The notes under the pieces are model-generated. The model searched no databases. It saw only the letters and a list, made by a program, of their open reading frames with translations, and had not been told where the DNA came from. A DNA stretch of 64,000 nucleotides from assembly GCA_029215795.1 (NCBI GenBank), contig JARDYH010000007.1:64038763-64102762 (forward strand), in the 5' to 3' direction. This document shows, one piece after another, positions 58,601-64,000 of the stretch; the first letter of the stretch is position 1; each line of letters begins with the position of its first letter. This DNA comes from Anniella stebbinsi (taxonomy: Eukaryota > Chordata > Lepidosauria > Squamata > Anniellidae). A program made the position numbers and the translations under genes.

Positions 58601-61600
58601 CGGAAGGGGGAGATGAGCCGCCAGCCCAGGTGGAGGCCGGGACGGCCGCCTCTTCCTGTACCTCACACCTCGCAGGGCTGCCGTGGGATTTACCTGTGTG
58701 CCTGCGCTGGTTCTCTGGGACCCAGTTCAGCTCTTTGTAAAATTCTGAAGAAAGCCAGAAATGCAAAAATAAATAAATAAATGGAAGTAAGCATGGGGGA
58801 AAATGGAATACACCTAGATCCCTCGTATGGGAAGCAAGCAATGTTCCTGTGAAAGCGGCTCTGATATAAATATCTGTGTACTTGAATAAACCGATAAACA
58901 AGCAAAGAGAGGAAGACATCAAAAGAGAAGTCAAGGAACTCAGTGAAAGAATGGGAGGATTTGTGGGAATGGGAGGCAAAGAGGGGGCTCTGGAACGCCA
59001 TCACTGGGGGGGGGGCGGTGGGGTCGTCGGCCCATAAAGACCTGCACGATTCTTGCCAGGGGAGAAGCCCCCAAACCTGGAGAAAGGACCCCTCCTCCGT
59101 GGTAAGCCCTGGAGGCCAGAGAGAACCAGACCCCCTTGCTGGGCCTGGAGGGGGCAATGGCCCATCCAGCACCCCACATCCGGGAGGGACCCAGGTGTCC
59201 TGCCCCCCTTCCTCTAGGAAGCGGCCCTGTTCATGCCCTTCCCCCCAGCTTCGCTTCTTTGTGCAGATTCGACTACATCAGCATGCACTGGTATCCATGG
59301 TAACGGGCTAGAAAAGGGATGGGATGTGTTAGTTGGGGAGGGGGCAGAGGAGGGCTCTCCTCCCCTCCCCCCACCCCACTTCTGCCAGCTTTGGAGGCTG
59401 AGAGCGGTGATGGGGGCAGGATCATCCAGGCCACACCCTCACACAGATTCTCTTTCTGGGTAGTTTCGCCCCCATGTTCCCCTTCCTCAAAGAAAAAGAA
59501 AAAAGGGGTGGTCACATCCATTCAGTCTCCTCCAGCGCTGCACAGGCACCCTAACCCTCCACCCCACCCCCACAGCATTGACACATATGCTCCAAACGCA
59601 CACAGCAATTTTATACGGCAGATTTTCAGATTGTTGCCCAGGAATATTCTGCACACACCCCTCCCGGCTGAACCCCCCCCCCCCCCCCAATCTGCATCCA
59701 CTTGCATTAAGGCACTGCTCCAACCTCCTACTCTGCCTCCACACAAGCCCAGAGATGGGCTGAGGCGCCTGAGACTGAGATGTTCACATGCCCATGTGTG
59801 CCGTATATATATTATCCACAGGTATATGCAGCTTTTACAATGAAGAGGCTTTCCATGCCTGCACACAAAACACACATGAATTCTTGGAGAGCGAGACGGT
59901 AGTGTGCGCATGTGCACAGACACACAATGTGGGGTGCATTCCACCAACAGAGGGCGGCTCAGCCATCCCCCCCCAAACAAACAAACCACAGCCAGCAGCC
60001 AGGATGACCTGCCCCCGGCTCTTCTCTTTGCAAATCAAACGGATTCTGCTCAGGGGATTGTGCTGCGTGGCTTCCTCTCTCCCTCCCAGCCCTCCGCCAG
60101 CACACAGGGCTCCTCACGGCTCCTCTTAATTGAAATGATAAATCAGAGCAGGAAATATTATACCTGCCAACTCCACCCACCAAGTTGCCATGGCAACCTC
60201 ATCAGCAGGCGGGGGGTGGGGGGGTAGATGTTAAAAATGAAGACCCTCACTCTGGGAGGGCAGAAGGGAACAGCCGCCCTCTCTCGAGAGGAGGAGGAGG
60301 AGGAGGAGGGGCGAGCAGTAACGGCACCTTTGATTTCCAGTTCCTTTAAAGGTCTGCAAACTTTTGAAACGCAGCAGCCTAGCAGAGAGGGTGGCCTTCC
60401 AGGGCAGAGAACAAGCTGAGCAGCAAAGCCACGGAGCCTCTTGCAGGGCAGGACTGTTGACAGGCGGAGGCTGGCTGGTGCGTGCCTGGATGGACAGGGC
60501 CAGCAGGGACAGGCGCTTTCGGTCCCTCTAGCTCTGTACTGTCTACACTGACTGGCAGCCACTGCTCTCTGGGCTTTTGGGCAGAGAAGGGTCCCTCCCA
60601 GCTGCGACGGGACTTTTTCAGGCAACATTCATGCTCCACTACCACGCTAGGACCGTTCCCTCAGGGTTACATTTGCACAGAATTCTTATTTATTATTCAA
60701 TCCTTAGCATTTGTACAGTACCTCCGAGTGTTCAAAGTCATAGAATCCTAGAATGGTAGAGTTGGAAGGGGCCTCCAAGGCCATCGAGTCCAACCCCCTG
60801 CTCAATGCCAGGAATCCACCTCAAAGCTCACTTCTTCACACAGCGCATAGTTAAACTCTGGAATTCACTACCACAAGATGTGGTGATGGCCACCCATTTG
60901 GATGGCTTTAAAAGGGGGGTTGGATACATTTCTGGAGAAGGAGAAGGCTATCAGTGGCTACTAGCCCTGGTGGCTAAGTATCAGAAGCAGTAAGCCTGTA
61001 TACACCAGTTCTTGGGGAACATGGGCAGGAGGGTGCTGTTGCACCGTGTCCTGCAGCTGGTGGGCCACTGTGTGCTGGACTAGACGGACCCTTGGCCTGA
61101 CCCAGCATCAGGGCTCTTCTGATGTTCTTCTGGTCTCGCATCCATTCTCTTTCTGTTATCCTTACAACAACCTTGTAGGATTGGCAAGTATTATCACATG
61201 AGTCCAAAGAAAGCCAAAAACATCCATGATGTATTTATTTATTATTAGTCATTCTTATGTACCGCTTAATATTATAAAATCCCTCAGCGGGATTTCTAGG
61301 GCTGACTTCAGGCTTAGTCATACTTAAAGTAGACCCACTGAAATCAGTGGGAAGTGAGTTCATCATGACTAACTTAGGTCCCATTGATTTCAATAGGAGT
61401 CCTTGAAGCAGGGCTACATCTGGAGGCACAACTTCTCAGGTGCCGCCGTGAGGCTGAGCTTTCTGAAACGAAAACACCGGCCGACTCCCAGCCAGCCCCG
61501 CAGAGTCCAAAGCAATCAGAGGCCAGATGTTTGCCAGTAGGGGCGCGGCTGCTGCTGCTGCTGGCAGCGGTGGGGGTCTTCCCTACAGTAAACGGGGGGT

Positions 61601-62791
61601 GGGGTGGGGGGCAGGGGCACTCACGTTTGTGGTTGTTCTTGCGATGGAAGGGCAGGGTGTGGCGCTCAGGGCCCTCCTCCCCTTCCTCCTCCGCCAGGTG
61701 TGTGTGCGTGTAGTGATAGCTCAGTCCTGGGCGGTTCTTGTAGCGCTTCCCACAAACTGAAAGGAAAGAAAGAGGCCCCCAATGCACATGACGCCTGGTA
61801 GGGATTCCTCCTGAGGAGAGAGTGCCCCCCTTCGCTCCCCAAAGTGAGAGAGAGAACAGGTTGGTCTGCAGTGGGAAAACTCGCTGGGGGGGGGGGCTAC
61901 CCCCCTCCCCAGTCAAGGGGCAGAGCTGTCTTGCACAGGTGCGCATGCACACAGATGTGGTGGGTTACTGAGGAGGACACCCCACGCACCTCTCCAAAAT
62001 GATTGTGTCACAAAACTATTCTGCCCCCCTGGGAGGCAGCCTGCACAAGACAACCCCCCCCCCCCGCCCCCAGCCTGGCTCCTTCCTAGTCTCCTGCCTC
62101 AGGCGCAGCCCTGTCTCCCAACGAGTCAACAGCCGTGGGCATTTCCCAACCTCCCCCGTCCCGCATGCCACCTTCTTCTTCCCCCACGGAGTGACGGCTT
62201 CCACCCCATTTCTGTAGGAGCCTGGGGGAGGGGGCAAGATGCCTCCTCTGTGGAAGCTCCCTCTGCCCAGGGCTTTTCAGGGACAGCTGGGGTTACCAGA
62301 GGATCATCCCTGCGATTGTCTGTTTAAGGCACTCAGGGCAGCTAACAATAATAAAATAGATTAAAAACAAAATCTTAACTCAACATAAAAACAAACCATT
62401 TAAAAACACATCACTAAACGCAAGAAACAGCACCCAAACCGTTACAAACAACAGAGCCTGCAGCAGCAGACGGTCTTTCAGGCCAAAGGCCCTGCTGGAA
62501 TAAAAGCGTCCTCGCTCGCTGCAGGCGGGAGGTGAGCCTTCCTGGGCGTGCGGCGCCATCTCCTCCCAAGGCACAGCAGCACACCTGCCTCCCGACTTTG
62601 GAGACGTCGGCCGATGCCTCCTGCGCCAAGGGCAAGTTGCCTGCAGGGCAAACGCTCCACTTTGCACCCACCCCAAGCATGGCCCAGCAGACGCCAGCCA
62701 AGGCACACTCACTGTCACAGACATAGGGCTTGTCACGATCTTCCAGCAAGGCCGCATCCTGCCTCTTCCGCAGTCCTCCGATTCCATATGC
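55539..62791 (-). CDS. DPF1: DPF1 (BAF45B), double PHD finger protein 1, 3' part
   Basis: DPF1 is a histone-tail reader and a subunit of the neuron-specific BAF (SWI/SNF) chromatin remodeller, acting in the nucleus. Seven coding exons on the – strand, all GT–AG and all in phase, give the last 215 residues (648 nt with the stop). Order: a basic segment '[20 protein letters not shown]'; a C2H2 finger ([15 protein letters not shown], closing with HYTHTH); a linker; PHD1 (from CDFC through CADC, HPSC and CIEC); PHD2 (from CKSC through CDDC, HMYC and CHLC); and the C-terminus '[12 protein letters not shown]'. That ending separates DPF1 from DPF2 and DPF3. All visible zinc ligands are present. The roughly 165–175 N-terminal residues (Requiem N-terminal domain) lie beyond position 64000, so the gene is cut by the window edge, not truncated. 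In human it also converges on SIPA1L3. Confidence 0.94.
55737..55818 (-). CDS. DPF1: DPF1 exon encoding middle of PHD2
   Basis: Encodes '[20 protein letters not shown]' and 'PMAEPPEG'. It carries the CxxC and HxxC zinc ligands of the second PHD finger. Acceptor CTCAG, donor GTGAGC. Confidence 0.96.
55990..56105 (-). mobile_element. tRNA-derived SINE (Sauria-type) fragment
   Basis: 'agccctccctggagatgctg', 'gggattgaacccggggcc' and 'ttctgcgagcaaaccggg' are the reverse complement of the SINE head. The GGTTCAATCCC form is the B box of its RNA polymerase III promoter. It lies in a DPF1 intron, in sense orientation to DPF1. Confidence 0.7.
56478..56590 (-). CDS. DPF1: DPF1 exon encoding end of PHD1 and start of PHD2
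   Basis: Encodes '[20 protein letters not shown]', '[18 protein letters not shown]'. It contains the HxxC and last CxxC of PHD1 and the first ligands of PHD2. Acceptor TCCAG, donor GTACGT. Confidence 0.96.
56839..56861 (+). other. G-quadruplex-forming tract
   Basis: Four runs of four to five G separated by single T (GGGGT, then GGGGGT twice, then GGGGG). This is a textbook intramolecular quadruplex pattern. It lies on the strand opposite the DPF1 transcript, which would itself carry the matching C-rich sequence. Confidence 0.8.
57221..57430 (-). mobile_element. tRNA-derived SINE (Sauria-type), nearly complete
   Basis: 'agacatgggacgctgcctta' and 'ttctgagccaggcccagcg' at the left edge are the SINE 3' end in reverse. 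'gatgcggccggggactgag' and 'gggaccttctgcattccaag' are its tRNA-like head, ending near 'gcggtggccc'. The copy is in DPF1 sense orientation. It is the best preserved SINE in the window and one of the strongest hints of a squamate genome. Confidence 0.8.
57679..57798 (-). CDS. DPF1: DPF1 exon encoding start of PHD1
   Basis: Encodes '[20 protein letters not shown]' and '[19 protein letters not shown]'. It holds the first four zinc ligands of PHD1. The human sequence is almost identical. Acceptor TACAG, donor GTGAGT. Confidence 0.97.
57799..58693 (-). other. DPF1: DPF1 intron
   Basis: An 0.9-kb intron. It has a short GCC-rich stretch near 58178–58195 and no repeat family or exon I can recognise. 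Confidence 0.7.
58694..58744 (-). CDS. DPF1: DPF1 51-base linker exon
   Basis: Encodes '[18 protein letters not shown]' counting the split codons. This is the short linker between the C2H2 finger and PHD1. Acceptor TTCAG, donor GTAAAT. At 51 bases it could be skipped without shifting the frame. Confidence 0.94.
60505..60580 (-). mobile_element. SINE fragment (Sauria-type)
   Basis: 'ggtccctctagctctgtact' and 'gtctacactgactggcagcc' are the reverse complement of the SINE body. Both ends are missing or diverged. Confidence 0.6.
60738..60830 (-). mobile_element. CR1 LINE 3' end, reverse
   Basis: 'catagaatcctagaatgg', 'agttggaaggggcctccaag' and 'gccatcgagtccaacccc' are the reverse complement of the CR1 terminus with its octamers. 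It runs straight into an oppositely oriented LINE piece. Confidence 0.85.
60821..61128 (+). mobile_element. CR1-like LINE 3' end, well preserved
   Basis: The family landmarks follow in full order: 'cacttcttcacacagcgcat', 'actaccacaagatgtgg', 'ggctatcagtggctactagc', 'aacatgggcaggagggtgc' and 'ccagcatcagggctcttctg'. The + orientation is antisense to DPF1. It is the best copy of the family found as fragments at 2326, 6305, 7390, 11046, 16120, 22835 and 48985. Confidence 0.8.
61228..61275 (-). mobile_element. L2-like LINE tail, reverse
   Basis: A/T-rich 'gtatttatttattattagtc' followed by 'cttatgtaccgcttaat' resembles the reversed tail at 15398–15545. Very short. Confidence 0.4.
61275..61400. repeat. 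Unclassified interspersed repeat
   Basis: 'agtagacccactgaaatcag' and 'taggtcccattgatttcaat' are phrases that recur across reptile genomes in a dispersed repeat. The two halves are partly related to each other. I cannot assign a class. Confidence 0.45.
61548..61563. repeat. (GCT)5 microsatellite
   Basis: Five GCT units within the DPF1 intron, about 60 bases downstream of the C2H2 exon in the direction of DPF1 transcription. Confidence 0.85.
61625..61756 (-). CDS. DPF1: DPF1 exon encoding C2H2 zinc finger
   Basis: Encodes '[19 protein letters not shown]', '[20 protein letters not shown]' and 'NNHK'. It supplies the second cysteine and both histidines of the Krüppel-type finger and an acidic stretch. 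Acceptor TTTCAG, donor GTGAGT. Confidence 0.96.
61757..62712 (-). other. DPF1: DPF1 intron
   Basis: About 0.95 kb. It contains a C-homopolymer near 62056 and, at 62310–62560, a sequence typical of a dispersed reptile repeat ('ggtctttcaggccaaaggcc' and an A-rich flank), probably an L2-like or SINE-like remnant in reverse orientation. Confidence 0.6.
62310..62560 (-). mobile_element. Probable LINE/SINE remnant
   Basis: A-rich text with 'aaaaacaaaccatttaaaa' followed by 'ggccctgctggaataaaagc' is the reverse complement of a repeat often seen in squamate introns. The class is uncertain. Confidence 0.4.
62713..62791 (-). CDS. DPF1: DPF1 exon upstream of C2H2 finger
   Basis: Encodes '[20 protein letters not shown]' and 'KPYVCD', including the first cysteine of the C2H2 finger. 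The intron splits the finger after Asp. It starts in phase 0 after a CCCAG acceptor, so the gene continues upstream, to the right of this window. Donor GTGAGT. Confidence 0.95.
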
Positions 62792-64000
62792 CTGGGTGGA
62801 GAGAGAAATGCAGTGAGATGCTCTGGTCTTCACTCAGCTGCTTCCTGTGTTTAAATTAAAGCAACTTTCTAGACCTCATGGATGTCGAAGGGGCAAACGA
62901 ATGAACCACGAGGGCATTTTAGGCTCAAAGTTGAGATCTGGCCTTTGCCTCTCTGATCATCCGCATGGCCTGCAGCCTCTCCCCGTCACATAGCCCTCAG
63001 CTCCACACACGGACTTTTATCGATTCAGCCCCCGGTACTCAATCAAACAATTCTGTTTTGGAGCAGGGGATGCAAACGTACAAGAATAATAGATATTGAT
63101 TTGTTTGGGTCTCTTGCCTTAGCTCATGTTTCATGGAGTTTGCTTTTTTGGCCAGAGCTGCTAGTGCTGGATGATGGAGAGGAATCATAGAATAGTTGAG
63201 CTGGAAGGGGCCTCTAAGGCCATCAAGTCCAACCCCCTGCTCAATGCAGGAATCCACCTTAAGGCATCCCTGACAGGTGGCTGTCCAGCTGCCTCTTGAA
63301 TGGCTCTAATGTGGGAGAGCCCACCACCTCCCTAGGTCATTGGCTCCATTGTCATACTGCTCTAACAGTCAGGAAGTTTTTCCTGATATCCGACCGGAAT
63401 CTGGCTTCCTGTCACTTGAGCCCATTATTCCACATCCTGCACTCTGGGATGATCGAGAAGAGATCCTGGCCCTCCTCTATGAGACAACCTTTCAAGTATT
63501 TGAAGAGTGCTGCTATCACGTCTCCCCTCAGTCTTCTCTTCTCCAGGCTAAACATGCCCAGTTCTTTCAGTCTCTCCTCCTAGGGCTTTGTTTCCAGACC
63601 CCTAATCATCCTCTAAACACGCTTCAGCTGGTCTGCATCCTTCTTGAAGTGTGGTGCCCAGAACTGGATGCAATACTCAAGATGGGGCCTAACCAGTGCC
63701 GAATAGAGGGGAACCAGTACCTCACATGATTTGGAAGCTATACTTCTATTAATGCAGCCCAAAATAGCATTTGCTTTTTTTTTTGCAGCCACATCTCACT
63801 GCTGGCTCATATTCAGCTTGTGATCTACAACAATTCCAAGATCCTTCTTGCTTGTTGTATTGATTAGCCAAGTACCCCCATCTTGTAACTGTGCATTTGG
63901 TTTCCTTTTCCTAGGTGTAGAACGTGGCATTTATCCCTATTAAATTTCATTCTGTTGTTTTCAGCCCAGCGCTCCAATCTATCAAGATCACTTTGGAGTT
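62792..64000 (-). other. DPF1: DPF1 intron running off the window
   Basis: From the acceptor of the 62713–62791 exon to the window edge there is no further DPF1 exon. The first 390 bases show nothing recognisable. The rest is a CR1 LINE. Confidence 0.75.
63183..64000 (-). mobile_element. CR1 LINE 3' part, long copy
   Basis: At the left edge, 'atcatagaatagttgagctg' and 'gaaggggcctctaaggcc' are the reversed CR1 terminus. Further right follow 'gttttcctgatatccgacc'-type and 'caagtatttgaagagtgctg' blocks of the 3' untranslated region and the start of ORF2 C-terminal sequence. At more than 800 bases it is the longest transposon copy here, and it continues past the window. It lies in DPF1 sense orientation. 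Confidence 0.9.

Larger units (their letters stand above)
58745..61624 (-). other. DPF1: DPF1 intron with nested repeats
   Basis: A 2.9-kb intron. It contains a SINE piece (60505–60580), a CR1 end (60738–60830), a CR1-like LINE (60821–61128), an L2-like tail (61228–61275), an unclassified reptile repeat (61275–61400), a C-homopolymer near 59678 and a (GAG)n near 60288. No hidden exon seen. Confidence 0.75.

Noticed and set aside
62800..63180. Search for the next upstream DPF1 exon (the part ending in a basic KGK-type segment)
   Set aside because: No – strand frame here matches the family and no phase-0 donor sits after such a sequence. The exon must lie beyond the window.
1..64000. A novel defence, mobile or biosynthetic system
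   Set aside because: The window is an ordinary vertebrate locus with two known genes and known classes of repeats. Nothing in it supports a new system.

Overview
The window is nuclear DNA of a vertebrate, most likely a squamate reptile (lizard or snake). The genes have long introns with GT–AG junctions. The interspersed repeats are a reptile mixture: CR1-type LINEs ending in the ATTCTATG octamer, L2-like LINE tails, tRNA-derived SINEs of the Sauria and CORE/MIR-like types, and palindromic foldback elements. Simple repeats are also very dense. There is no bacterial, phage, CRISPR or operon-type content. Species cannot be named from the sequence alone.

Layout. Positions 1 to about 27,356 hold no recognisable coding exon. 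This stretch is probably intron in the 5' untranslated part of SIPA1L3, and it carries LINE and SINE remnants, a 188-bp tandem duplication, foldback elements and many microsatellites. From 27,357 to about 54,080 lies SIPA1L3 on the + strand. I could place 20 coding exons, and every junction agrees in phase. The reading frame is complete: 5,124 nt encoding 1,707 residues, against about 1,780 in human. It contains the Rap-GAP catalytic domain, a PDZ domain and a C-terminal coiled coil. The 5' leader just upstream has four short upstream reading frames, the last overlapping the true start.

From about 54,470 to the end of the window, on the – strand, lies the 3' part of DPF1 (BAF45B). Seven coding exons give the last 215 residues: a C2H2 zinc finger, the tandem PHD fingers and the C-terminus. 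The N-terminal exons lie beyond the right edge. The two genes converge tail to tail, with poly(A) signals about 430 bp apart. Human chromosome 19q13 has the same order and orientation.

The two genes are neighbours by conserved synteny and do not share a pathway. SIPA1L3 acts on Rap GTPases at cell junctions and in the cytoskeleton. DPF1 is a histone-reading subunit of the neuronal BAF chromatin remodeller. I found no new biological system. The points most worth a second look are structural: the uORF-rich leader, the same-orientation SINE pair around the PDZ exon, the 188-bp duplication, the repeated CAG/CTG tracts, the foldback elements, and the tight convergent 3' ends.
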